64,000 bases of DNA. Source: Sporodiniella umbellata. Its lineage: Eukaryota > Mucoromycota > Mucoromycetes > Mucorales > Rhizopodaceae. Below, in pieces: positions 49,492 to 60,675 of the stretch. The stretch is taken from NCBI GenBank assembly GCA_025677835.1, contig JAIXMR010000011.1, forward strand, positions 139,501-203,500, in the 5' to 3' direction. Both the position numbers and the translations under genes were made by a program. Numbering within the stretch: position 1 is the first letter of the stretch; the number at the start of each line of letters is the position of its first letter. The notes below the pieces were generated by a model, which was not told where the DNA came from, searched no databases, and saw nothing but the letters and a program-made list of their open reading frames with translations.

Positions 49492-51685
49492 TTATTGCGT
49501 CTTGTTCTTTTTTTTCACGGCTTTCTTTTTATCGTCATTGATCGTGTTGGGTACCACGCCACGATTGCCTACACTCAGCACCACATGCGCACTTCCAGTT
49601 CTTTGCTGTCTTTCTAACAACGCCCCGGCAAGATTCAGAGGCGTATCGGTACTGCTCATCATATTCAATCTACGTTCTTCTTCGATCTTTCTCATCCGTT
49701 TCTCTGTCTTGGTTTTACCCGAAGTTTTACCATGGAATTGATGGGACATGAATCGGAAAGCCTAGGCAAACGTCAGAAAAAAGTGGGGTTTTACTCACTG
49801 CTTACCTCGCCTTGTTTTAACACACGCCCTTTGTTGTCAGTGTACTCAAGGTTGACCTCGGGCTTATAGTTTTGCATGGACGCTTCAAATTCTTTCATAC
49901 GAATACTATCTTCATATTCTCGGTTCCTTTCCCTTTCACGCTCCATTTCTCTCATCTGATCCCGGCCAAACTCACGACCTCGTCCATGGTCTCTACGACG
50001 CTCTTTCTCCTTTTGCTCTTCTTGCGCACGGCGATGCTCTTTCTTTCGTTGATCGTTTTGCCATCGAATCTGGTCGGCGGCAATCTTGTCACGTCGTATC
50101 TGCTCATGGGTCGGTTTGGCAATCATCCCTAGACAAAAAAAAAAAAAAAAAAAAGTAAGCATACAGCCAAAGAGGACTGCTTTACCTTTCTGGTTCAGTA
50201 AGGACAGGGTGGCTGCAAGACCTCCGCTGACCAAGGGCTCTTCAATAATCGGCTCTTCCTCTTTCACTTCCTCTACCATCACTTCCTCTACCCATTCTTC
50301 TTTGATATCCGGCATCGGCTCGTCCTCGTCCTTGACTTCTTCCATCTTCACACTGCTTTCTGGTGCTGGCATTTCCACCTTGATTTCTTTTTTGATCGTA
50401 GGCTCTACGAAACGAGGCATGTTGGTGCCCAAAGCAGAGACAAACTCTGAGGTTTCCGAAAGCACCAGACCTCCCTCTTCTTCTGTTTCCATCTTGACTT
50501 GGTGCCCAACATCCTCTGCCTCTTTGATCTGTCGAGCAATTTCCTCGGGTGTCATCTTCTTGAACGCTTTTGTCTTTTGTTTGTTGGCCACCCGACGCGC
50601 ACGCGACAAGGCTTCCTGAAGATCGTCATCGTCCACAAAGTTGGCGTCAGGGTCGTGGCTACGTTGAATGCGTGTGACGGTGGCTGGCGCGGGTATCTCG
50701 TCTTCCTCCTCTGTCTTTTTTCTTCGGGTGCTGCTCTTCTTCTTTTTCTTACTCTTGGGTTTCTTGAACTGCGTGTTCATCTCTTCCTGCGTATAGTAGT
50801 CTTTGATCTCCTGCATTTTCTCGTATGACAGGGTGTGCTCGTTCGGTCGTTCAGGTATAGCTTTGGTTTGAGCAGCCGTCACAGTCCCGGCTTGACCGAT
50901 CACAAACCCTTCATGCCCCTCGTCCTCCTCGTACTGCGGCAAAATGCTCTTTTGTTGCCCATCAAACGGATCTTCGTCATAAGGGTTGTACCCTGGCTTT
51001 TTCTTTTTGTTGTCCAGGTTCTTTTCCAGTCGCTCCTTGTCTTCCAGATTCACATTCGTCAGTTCATCTTCTTCCTCTTCTTCTTCTAATATCCCGCGAT
51101 CTTTGATCGTCAGAATCGTCTCGCCACCCTCTTCAAACTCGTTCAGCGCATGGGCCACTTTCATACCGCTCAACTGCGCTGCACCGTACTCTTGAAAACT
51201 CTCATCCATCTCTTCAAACGTCTGGGCTCGACGTGAAGCAAGATCTTGTTCTCGCGTTCGGCTCTTCTTCACCCAATTCAAAGGACTCTCTTCCTCATCA
51301 CTCGATTCGCCTAACCCTTTTCCTTGAAGCTTGGCTAGATTTCTCTTTCGATTCTGTGACCTATCAAATAACTCAATCTCTTCAGCGCCCTCAAAAAAAA
51401 AAAAAATACACATCCCATGCACACATACTTTTCGAGATTCTCTTTAATCTGTTTTTCTTTTTCAACCTTTTTTCGATCAGCCAACAGTTTTTGATAATTC
51501 TCAAATGCTTCCTGTTGAGGATCAACCGTTTCTTCTTCATCCGAATCTTGGGTTGCTAAAGGAGGAAGTCCTAATTTCTCACGTAAAGCACTAGACTACA
51601 TGTTATTTTTAAAAGTAGTTAAAACACACTTATTTCTTTTTTCTTTTATTTACTTTGTTTCCTCAATCGAAAGTGAATCCGCCAT
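49492..51685 (-). CDS. SNU66: U4/U6.U5 tri-snRNP protein SNU66/SART1
   Basis: Five exons, 51685-51654, 51590-51429, 51360-50186, 50128-49806 and 49761-49492, close to 653 residues. Snu66/SART1 is a mostly disordered, charged component of the spliceosomal tri-snRNP that contacts Hub1 in several fungi. The N terminus reads MADSLSIEETNALREKLGLP, the conserved SART1 opening. Middle parts are Glu/Lys-rich with YNPYDEDPFDGQQKSILPQY, DDDLQEALSRARRVANKQK and TLSLLNQKG. The C terminus carries FRFMSHQFHGKTSGKTKTEKR, TPLNLAGALLERQQRTGSAH and VVLSVGNRG, the strongest family block. The third intron is 57 nt, a multiple of three, and open in frame, so its retention would insert a hydrophobic 19-residue stretch. 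The gene converges on the RhoGEF. Confidence 0.93.
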
Positions 51686-51857
51686 TTTTTTTTTTTTTTG
51701 GCTTTACGATCAAAAACCTGGAAAGAGTTTTAAATAATAAGAATAATAATAAAAAAGGTGTGCGTGTCGTAAGGCGTAGTTTCAATCCTTTTTTTTTTTT
51801 TTTTTTTTTTTTTCTTTGTTTCTTTACTTGTTTTTACAGTCTGCTTTACAGCCTACG

Positions 51858-51892
<35 letters not shown>
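51858..51892. repeat. A35 homopolymer
   Basis: Uninterrupted run of 35 A in the SNU66/FAH divergent spacer. Confidence 0.9.
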
Positions 51893-51894
<2 letters not shown>

Positions 51895-52208
51895 CCATAA
51901 ACTCCTGTTGAACGCTTTTTTCTTCCTTTTTTTTTTTTTGTTTGGCAAGTCAATATTTGCATGTTTTGGCTTAAAATATATATTTTTCTTTTTTCCCTTG
52001 AGAAAAAGGTATTTCCAATGGCAAACAGAGTCTTTCTTTTGACTGTTCTTGTAATTCCCAGTAAAGAAGGATCAACATTGAAAAAGAACCAGTTATTTCC
52101 CTCCCAAAAAAAAAAAAAAAAAATGCACACACAGACGTGAAAGGATATAATGGCCTAAATCCTGGTAACACAAACTTAGTTTAACCACGGTCAGCTGACT
52201 TGTCTCTC

Positions 52209-52241
52209 CATATAAACCTATCTCTCTCTCTCTCTCTCTCT
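52209..52241 (+). promoter_or_regulatory. Putative core promoter of the fumarylacetoacetase gene
   Basis: A TATA-like ATATAAACC (about 52210-52218) is followed by a (CT)n pyrimidine stretch to 52241, about 65-95 bp upstream of the ATG at 52306. This suits a TATA box plus pyrimidine-rich transcription start region. Confidence 0.4.
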
Positions 52242-52305
52242 TGCTTTAAAAAGTTTCTTTTTCTTTGCCTATTTGTTTCTCACACCTCAAACACATCTTT
52301 CAATA

Positions 52306-54012
52306 ATGCAAAGCTTTATTCAAGTCTCAAAGGATTCTGATTTCCCTATCCAAAACATTCCTTTCGGTATTATCTCTACTAGCGAAAAGGTAAATAACGA
52401 GTGGCTGTGGATAGCCTCCCCAGAAAAAAAAAAAAAAAGGCTTTCGTGTTGATTCTTTATAAAAGGCATCCCCACGCGTAGCTACTGCAGTTGGAGAATA
52501 TGCCCTTGATTTGTCTATGGTAGCTCAATTTGGTGTGTTTGCTGGTATTTCTGGTTTTGAAGATCCAGTCAAAGTGTTCAGTGAGGTAAGACGATCCATC
52601 TAGCCATGATTTGTTATTGACCCAACTCTCTATCGCTTGTGTAAACCAAACAGCCTACTTTGAATACTTTCATGTCTTTGGGTCGTCCAGTTTGGAAAGA
52701 AACACGTTCAAGAATCCAAAAGGTCTTGTCTCAAAAAGACGATTCTATTCCTTTAGAATCTGCTCTGGTTCCTCTTTCTTCTGTCAAGATGCACTTGCCC
52801 GCTAAGATTGGGTAAAGAAAACAGGATACTTTATTATTAATACTCAACACTGTTTTCTATAGAGATTACACTGATTTCTATTGTTCTCGTGAGCATGCTA
52901 CAAATGTAGGTATCATGTTCCGTGGTAAAGACAACGCTCTCCAGCCCAACTGGCTCCATATCCCTGTGGGCTATCACGGCCGTGCTTCTTCTGTTGTTGT
53001 TTCTGGCACAGACCTTCACCGTCCTTGTGGTCAACGTTTGCCTGCTAAGGATGCCAAGGCTCCTGTCTTTGGTCCTTCAGCTAGATTGGATATTGAATTG
53101 GAAGTCGTAAGTTCTTTCTCTATACAGTGTACGGGTCAACTGAACGCCTCTTTTTTATAAAAGGGATGGTTTGTGGGTACAGGAAACGAACTGGGTAAAA
53201 GAATTGAAGTAAACGATGCCAAAAACCATTTGTTTGGTCTTGTCTTGGTGAATGACTGGAGTGGTAAGATTCACTACAACTACTCTTCCGATTGAATAGA
53301 TAACTGATCATTGTCTTAGCTCGCGATATCCAAGCTTGGGAATATGTACCCTTGGGCCCTTTCTTGGGTAAGAGCTTTGGTACTACCATCTCTCCATGGA
53401 TCGTTACTATTGACGCTCTTGAACCTTTCCTTGTGGACGGTCCTGATCAGTCTGAACCTGAGATCTTGCCTTATCTTAAAGAACAACAACCCTCTGCTTT
53501 TGATGTAAAACTCAAAGTAGATATCAAACGTAAATTATACATTAGAAACCCCTATAAAAAAAAAAAAAAAAAAAAACTGTTTTCTTATTGGATTCTATTA
53601 TTATTTAAGCCTCTGGAAGCTCCAAATTTGAAACTGTCACCGTATCTAACCTCAAACACATGTATTGGTCCATTACTCAACAACTGGCTCATCACACTGT
53701 CAATGGTTGTAATATGAGACCAGGAGATATGGGCGCCACTGGTACTATCTCTGGACCTGTAAGTTTATGCCTTATATGTCTACATATTTCTTATCACCAC
53801 TTTACACCCAAAAATAGGAGAAGGGATCTTATGGATCATTGCTTGAAATAACATGGAGTGGAAAGGACAAGATTGCCTTTGAAAATGGTGTTGAACGCAC
53901 ATTTTTGGAAGACGGTGATCAAGTTAAAATTACAGGTGTTTGTGAGAATAGTGAATACCGTATTGGCTTTGGTGAATGTAGTGGAAAAGTCTTGCCTGCC
54001 TTGTACAAATAG
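52306..54012 (+). CDS. FAH1: Fumarylacetoacetase (tyrosine/phenylalanine degradation)
   Basis: Eight exons, 52306-52389, 52466-52585, 52654-52811, 52863-53106, 53164-53263, 53320-53529, 53610-53758 and 53818-54012, close to 419 residues, the length of human FAH. The enzyme hydrolyses 4-fumarylacetoacetate to fumarate and acetoacetate, the last step of tyrosine catabolism in the cytosol. Visible signatures are [13 protein letters not shown] at the N-terminal SH3-like domain, then [20 protein letters not shown] (metal Asp plus catalytic His), [33 protein letters not shown] (metal Glu), [20 protein letters not shown] (metal Asp), [38 protein letters not shown] and [13 protein letters not shown]. 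All Ca/Mg ligand motifs and the catalytic His-Asp region appear intact. Intron 6 holds an A20 run. Confidence 0.96.
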
Positions 54013-54700
54013 ACAAAAATTATCTATGTACATACATCTATGGCACGTACAATAAATGGTCACCAAAAAAAAAAAAAGGAAAAAAAAAAAAAAAAAAAAG
54101 CAACTTATATATATACAAACACGAAACTATCCTTTTTTGATTAAAAAGAACTGCATTTTAAACTATAAAACAAACAAAATATAATCTCTTTTCTCCTTTA
54201 TAATCACCCCTTTTATAAATATATCTTTTTGCTTTTCCCCCTTAAAAAGTAGGAGAGGAAAGAGGGTCTTCTTTTTAAAAAGTCTGTAACCATTATCTTA
54301 CCAAAAAACTACACGCAGCTGAGGGATACATTCCCCAAACGTATACCCTATATGATGATCACGGTTATCCATTCGGTTTTTCTCTATTTTATTTTATTTT
54401 ATCCATTTTTCATTATTAATGTCAGATTGAAAGCGTCATGATGTGTAATAAGTCGCACTTGGACAGAAAAAGAAAGCAGAATTGAATTATGTATGGCATT
54501 GTTCACTCATTCGTTATAGTCCTGTGTGTGTATAAATAAACGATGATACCTTTAAGACCTTTTTTTTTTTTTAATTATGTACTTAAGATTTCATTTCTTT
54601 CTAACCTTTTATTCTCTTTTCTCTTTTTCTTTTTTTTCTAAAACTTTCTCTCTCTTTTTTTTTTTTTTTTTTAATCTCTTGTTAGTTTTTTTGTTTAATC
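54013..54700. other. Spacer after fumarylacetoacetase gene
   Basis: AT-rich 3' flank with A-runs (54065-54100) and T-runs (54560-54572, about 54657-54672). No gene recognised; it includes the promoter of the next plus-strand gene. Confidence 0.55.
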
Positions 54701-55542
54701 ATGAAGGCTGTGTGTATTGAATATAAAGGGAGCTTTGATAGCCAATACGTATATGACCTCGAAAACAATGTAAATTTTCCTTTTTTTTTTTTTTTTTTTT
54801 TTTTTTTGGATTGGCGAAACAATTGTTCTAACTGATATGCTTTATCTATAGTTGAATGTGTCTGAATTTCATTCCATAATTCAGTTATTCAATCAAGCTG
54901 CTTTCAAATACCCATTGCCCATTTCAATGACTTATTCTACACTTGCTCTCTTTATTGTGTGGATTGCCGCGTCTGTCGTCTTTTATTTTATATGGCTTAA
55001 CGCGCATATATCTTATCTTCTATTGGGCCTTCCTCTTTTTATGATTTCTACTCTATTCTCTTTGGTTTGGTACAACAAGAAACAGATTGCAAAGGTAATC
55101 ATCGATCAAATTCGTTTTTTTTTTTTTTTTTAAAAAAAAAAGAAAAGAACAATAAAGAGAGCTGACCTTGATTTAGTTTGAAGATAAAATTATTGAAACC
55201 TGTACACGTTTAAATGCCACAGAAAATATTCGTGGTATTCACTTTAAGCTCATGAAAGACGGCTTGGATGTCAAAAGCTCACCATCGTCCTGCTATATAT
55301 CTCGTTATGTAAAGCGGCTATATATAGAAAAGAAAAACAACTGACAACACATTCATCACTAACATCATTGTTTATATTGTTTTCAGACTTTAGTGATAGA
55401 ACTCGATGACCGATTCAATGCCTTAAAAAGCCGCGAATTCCGAGAATGGATCACTTGGCCAAAAACGGCCTATAGTCCGTACGAAAAAGATCCTGTATAC
55501 ATGTTTCAAGAACAAAACGAAAAGGCCGGCTATCTTGTTTAG
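54701..55542 (+). CDS. Two-transmembrane hypothetical protein
   Basis: Four exons, 54701-54769, 54852-55094, 55177-55308 and 55387-55542, close in phase to 199 residues with canonical GT-AG sites, so the gene is likely real. It opens MKAVCIEYKGSFDSQYVYDL. Two adjacent hydrophobic segments follow at about residues 53-72 (TLALFIVWIAASVVFYFIW) and 76-97 (ISYLLLGLPLFMISTLFSL), forming a hairpin. The remainder is a soluble C-terminal domain with ENIRGIHFKLMKDGLDVKSS, a VIELDDRFNALKSREFREW segment and an end EQNEKAGYLV. There is no signal peptide. I do not recognise the family; the layout suits a small membrane-anchored adaptor of the ER, Golgi or mitochondria, but no function can be claimed. Introns 1 and 2 carry long T and A runs. 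Confidence 0.72.
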
Positions 55543-58500
55543 TTTTGGTGTCCCAACAATCGCTCCATATAAAAAAAGAAAAAAAAAAAAAAAGACTAAA
55601 CTACACACAACACAAACATTCATCTTCAAAGAAACAACTATGTAATATATTGACCGAAAGTAGTATTAGTAGTATTAGTAGCAGTCGTAGTAGTATCATT
55701 ATTCACAATAATAACAATAAAAATAAAATAACCATAACTACCATTTTTATGTTTTGATAATATTACAAAAAGGTCAAGCTTTGTAAAGATTTTTGCTAGG
55801 TACTGTGATTCGCTTACCTAGTAAAAACAAGGCCATATATGTTTATCTATTCTTAAAGAAGAAGAGTTGTTTCTTTTCTTTTTTTTCCTAAACAGACATC
55901 CTTTGAATCGTTCAATTGTAGTTGTATACTTTTTAATACTATACGAAGCTACATATTATGTATTTGTAAACATTATTCAAATGTCAGCATCCCACTGTTA
56001 TCACATTTTTTGTAGACATGAAAATAAAGGAGCTTTCTTATTGGTTCTAAAACAACACGAATATATAGGTATTCCTTTTTATGGTCAATAGTAAGGTATG
56101 AATTGATAGTCGCAATCAGTTCACCAAAAAAAAAAAACTGCTTTAATGTTCATATATTAAGAAAACTAAAATCGTTCTTTAAGTAACGATTTTAAGAATT
56201 ATTCAGTTAAATGTAACTAGCAAAGTTTGGCTCTTTGTATAAATCTTTGGCTTGACAAAAGTCATAAGGTTGAAAAAGTCTATGCATCATATTTTGTCCT
56301 TAAATGTTAAACACAGCTTCAACACTGCAGGTTGCAAATTTTTGGCTCTCTAGAACAAAGACAACAATGCTATTCAAAATAAATCAGGTCAGTATATTGT
56401 GGACTAGTATATTCAAGAACTGGCTGTGTATATACAGCTTTTTTTTTTTTTTTGGCTCAAATGGAAAAGCACAATGAGTTTAAAAAGAAACAAACTCTAT
56501 TAAATCTAATCCAACAAAACATCTATATCGAAAATACAAATGTATAAACAAAACGCTACAAAAAAAGCCCAAAGTCAACTACTATGGTTATTTTATAGCT
56601 CTTTTTTTTTTTTTGGGCTACTCTTAGTAGCCCTGGATTCATGAGTGAGCGAGTCTATTTCAACAAAAACACGGAGCCTGATGCATAAAACTCTCATAAT
56701 TGAGCAGATACAAATGATTGTCATTTACATTAATTCTGTTTTTTAAAAACGAAAAGCACTGACTTTTTTTTTTTTTTGGGAGTATAATTGACACTCCCTA
56801 TTTCATACCTTGAAACACAAAAACCTTTATACTAATACAACTTGATATACGTGAAAAGAAAAGGGGTCACTTAGTTGAAAAAACAATAGACAAAAATCGC
56901 ATACTCTGTTTCAGATATAGATAAAGCTGTCTGACAAAAAGGCAACGTTGCAAGTATCCAAAGAATGAAAAAAAAAAAAAAAAAAAAAAAAAAAACACCA
57001 GCGCGCGTTGTTTTGAGCAACTTTATTTTTCTCTCTCTACTATTCTTTATACTCTATCACTAAATGCGCAAGTTTTTCTTTTTTTTCTTTTCTTATACTC
57101 CTTATCAATACGACAGTATGGGAGTAAAAAAAAATTACAGTTCCTGTTTCTTTCTTGCTAAAAAGTGCAATACTCTGTCTGATGCACAGTCTTTTTCTTG
57201 ACCCCTACTTTCAAATACAAATCAATAAGTATGAACCGCCCGTCCATTTCAATTTTAATTTCTTTCTGCACATTCTCCAAGGCACAAGACAATAAACACC
57301 AAAAGAGATGTAATATATGTCTTCTGGTCCTGTGAAAGATATTGTTTGGTTAGATTTAATCTATAAATTGAAACAGTATATCTATATTGCAGTCTTTTTT
57401 CAAAAGTCGTATGTTGCTTCTTCTTTACATGTTTTAGCTATCTATCTCTTTACATTTTCACTCGACAATTGATCGAACTTAATTGATGAGACCCTTAACT
57501 CCTTTTACTAATTTTTTTTATATGCTCCTACCTGTATTTTGGACAAATTTTTTTTTTAAAAAAAAAAAAAGTAATACTAACTAAACAATCAGAAAAATCA
57601 TAAATCCAATACAGGCAGTAAGAGTACTAGAAGCATAAAGGCTTTATTTAAATAAACTGAAAATATTGTTCCGAGTTTTACCTTTTTTTTTTAGGCATAA
57701 AACTCGGCCTCGGTTCATTCTAAGGCAAGGTGAAGCAAGGCAAGGTGAAGCAAGGCCAGGCAAGAAAAAAAAAAAAAAAAAAGAAGCCTGTGCTCCCCCC
57801 CCTTTATTTTTTTTTTTTTTGACTCCCCAGTGCCCTGCTTTTCATATTTACACTATATGTACATATTAGACTTTTCTTTACCTTATTTTCCGTTAAAGGT
57901 TGTAAAGTTTTTCGTTATATTAAGAAGACCTTTTAAACTATAAACGGTACTTTCAACTTTAACGAGTCGGGCTTTGATCAATAGCTTTCTTGAGTCCTAT
58001 TTACTTTGTTTTTCAAGAGTTGTAGAGCCTATTCTTTAAATTTAGATTGAAAGCTTCTAAAAGAAACTAAGGATTTGCTTTGTAAATAAAACAGGAAGTT
58101 CCTGTCTGAGGAAAATGGCTAAGACTATGACGTATGGTTAAGAGTGTGTGTACGAACAATTCAATAAACAACACAAGGAAGGCTTTTATGTTTACAAAAA
58201 GAAAAAGGATCTGGATTTACGAGAAGACCCGCATTACAGTAAGGACTGTATTAGCAATTACTATACGAAACAACGGCCTGTATTATTAAACAACGAATAT
58301 GAAAACAGTCTTTTGAAACATAGCTACTGCCTTTAGCTTTCCTGACAACTGTAAAGTAATCACTACAGCAGGCTCACTACCGGAAGCTCTATCAACGTTT
58401 TTGATTGCCGTTATCCATGCTATTTATTTTAAATCTTAAACGCTTCAGTATCAACTCTTAACCTAGCAAGTGCTATTAACGCCAAAGTTAACAAATGCCT

Positions 58501-60000
58501 GATTGTATCGGTTTTATAGCTTCTTCAGTCTTTTCTTATGGATTCCACCAACATAGACGTCTCATAGATTACACTGATTAACAGATAGACCGTCTTTTTA
58601 CACTAACAATTTAGATATCCAATTCGATTTCATGGCTGCCGATCTTGCGGAAAGGTACAAACGACCACTCAGATTCATCCTATAACCGCATCAGGTTACT
58701 ATATGCATCCCCCACCAAACATATGATAACATCAGTACTGGATGCGATAAAGTGAAAATTTTCTGTGGTAAATAATCATTACTTGGTCCATTGCCTTCAG
58801 CAGAAGTGCTGTCACTCAGATAGCAACATCACCGTCGGCAAGGATGTGCCCCCAAAAAACAAAGTGCTGAATGTGTTCCATTTCCTACATCCTCTAATTT
58901 ATAGGATCTGTAGTGTACTCGCAAAATAGTTTTTTATCTCGGTTTTTTGTATAAATCTTTTTGGTCTCTCTGCCTCTTTAATATCGTTGAGTTTGAGTGG
59001 AGTCAGATTTTTTTTTTTTTTTGCTTTCTGATAGTGCTACCAACGCACATGTCTACCTTTTAAATCAAACTTTGGCTACTTTTAACGATTTCTTTAGATC
59101 CATACGAGATGTAAAAAGCAGCTACTCAAACCAGGAATGACTCCATGGGAATGTCCTAGTGTCATGATCACAACTAGAAATTGGCCACTTGAAAACCTAT
59201 CTAGAGTCTTCAAGTCGCCTTGGTGAGTGTTCTACTGTAACACCGTATGAGAATAGCATCAAAGCAGATTAAGAATAAACACATGGTTTTCAAAAGTATA
59301 TAGCAAAGCATATTGCAACTCAAAAAAAAAAAAAACCCTTTATAACGACAAAGCCACATGTGTGGTATGACCTTTTACAAGCGGTTAAAGTACTGAGCAA
59401 AAGGTATTCTATGTCAGCATGCCAGACAGTGTTCAACTGTGAAAGCAATAACTCAGGGTATATCTTTAGTTTTTTTTTTTTTTTTTTTCATTTCAAGTTT
59501 AATGTAACTAATGCAGTAGTGATCAGAAAGGTTTTAAACCAGGGCGCATCTTAATCAATTGACGACTTCATCCGAAGACCCATATTTCATCATCTGAAAA
59601 ATATATATGTTGCAGTGCCGTAGCATCTGCGAACAGATTATTTTCCTACTGATTGGTAAAGAAAAAAAATAGTTCACCAGCGTTGGATTCTTTTTTATAG
59701 TTTTTTTTTTCGGGAACAGAAATAATAAAAAAAATTTTATCGAAAAAAAAAAAAAAAGAAAACTGTCACATTAACAAGCTTAAATAATTAATCAATAGTT
59801 CTCAATAAAGTGGCCTTACTGTATAGGATTTTTAAGTTTTCTGAGCTGGTTAAGAAAGCATCTGTGTCTATTTGGTAAGAAGTAGGATAAACCTTTTTAA
59901 AGTCTCTATAAGAAAAGAAATAGCACACAGAGACTTCGGGGATACAAGCGGCGGAACATAAAAATAAAAGCCTCTTGTCGTAGACTCTGATATTTCCTGA

Positions 60001-60221
60001 ATGAAGGTCAGTCACGAAGACTATAAGTCAGAGGCTAGTGAGACAGCCAAAGGCAGAAGAAAAGAAAGAGAGGTAACATGTGTGTATGTAAAAATTCATT
60101 GCGCTCAGCAATATTAAGGTGTTGTGCTCTTCAAAAACCACAGGTTAAACTTAATGATTGGCGTGATGAAGCTCAGATATTTTATACTATAGAGGGCGAA
60201 AGTTTGACATGTGTTATGTGA
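60001..60221 (+). CDS. Candidate small spliced ORF (49 residues), uncertain
   Basis: ATG at 60001 opens a frame MKVSHEDYKSEASETAKGRR that reaches a GTAACA donor after 60072. A 71-nt intron ends CCACAG at 60143, and the same phase resumes with VKLNDWRDEAQIFYTIEG to a TGA at 60219-60221. Both exons have balanced, charged composition unlike the repeat-derived frames around them. It could be a small gene, one end of a larger decayed gene, or chance. No family recognised. Confidence 0.22.
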
Positions 60222-60631
60222 AGTGAAAAAAGTACATTTCAACTAGTACTTCTAAGAAAGAGAAGACCTCCCTTATATTTAAGACGAAACAAGCTTTAGA
60301 CAAGAACTGTTGAAATAGTAAAGAAATAAAACCAGAGCCTCTCTGAATATCAAGCCGTGTTTTAAATCAAAAAGCACAGCTATAAAAACAAGTGTTTATT
60401 GATTACTTGCGTTTATATACAGTACATGAGTTGACCCATACACAGAAATGGCGATTTTTTTTTTTTTTTGAAGACTCAACTGAGTATTTATTATAACAAA
60501 AGAAACGGTTGTTATCGTTCCTAAATTATATATAAAGCGCTTTTTTCTTCACATTTAAATTTCTTTTCCAAGTCTCTAGCATATTTTAAGAGGCCATTTG
60601 ACTTGGGCCATGTGAGAAATGAACAAAAACG

Positions 60632-60633
<2 letters not shown>

Positions 60634-60670
<37 letters not shown>
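60634..60670. repeat. (AT)n microsatellite
   Basis: About 18 uninterrupted AT units in the gene-poor region. Confidence 0.9.

Positions 60671-60675
<5 letters not shown>

Larger units (their letters stand above)
51686..52305. other. Divergent spacer between SNU66 and fumarylacetoacetase genes
   Basis: Contains T-runs (51690-51701, about 51788-51813), an A35 run (51858-51892), further A/T runs, and near the right end a TATA-like ATATAAACC followed by a CT repeat that looks like the fumarylacetoacetase core promoter. No coding sequence. Confidence 0.6.

Noticed and set aside
50129..50185. Hydrophobic segment inside SNU66 read as a transmembrane helix
   Set aside because: It is a 57-nt intron with clean GT and AG ends; removing it restores the charged SART1-like sequence.
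58148..58336. 62-codon lysine- and tyrosine-rich frame considered as a gene
   Set aside because: It has no ATG start, no continuing exon in phase and no recognisable family; it may be a relic but cannot be supported as a gene.
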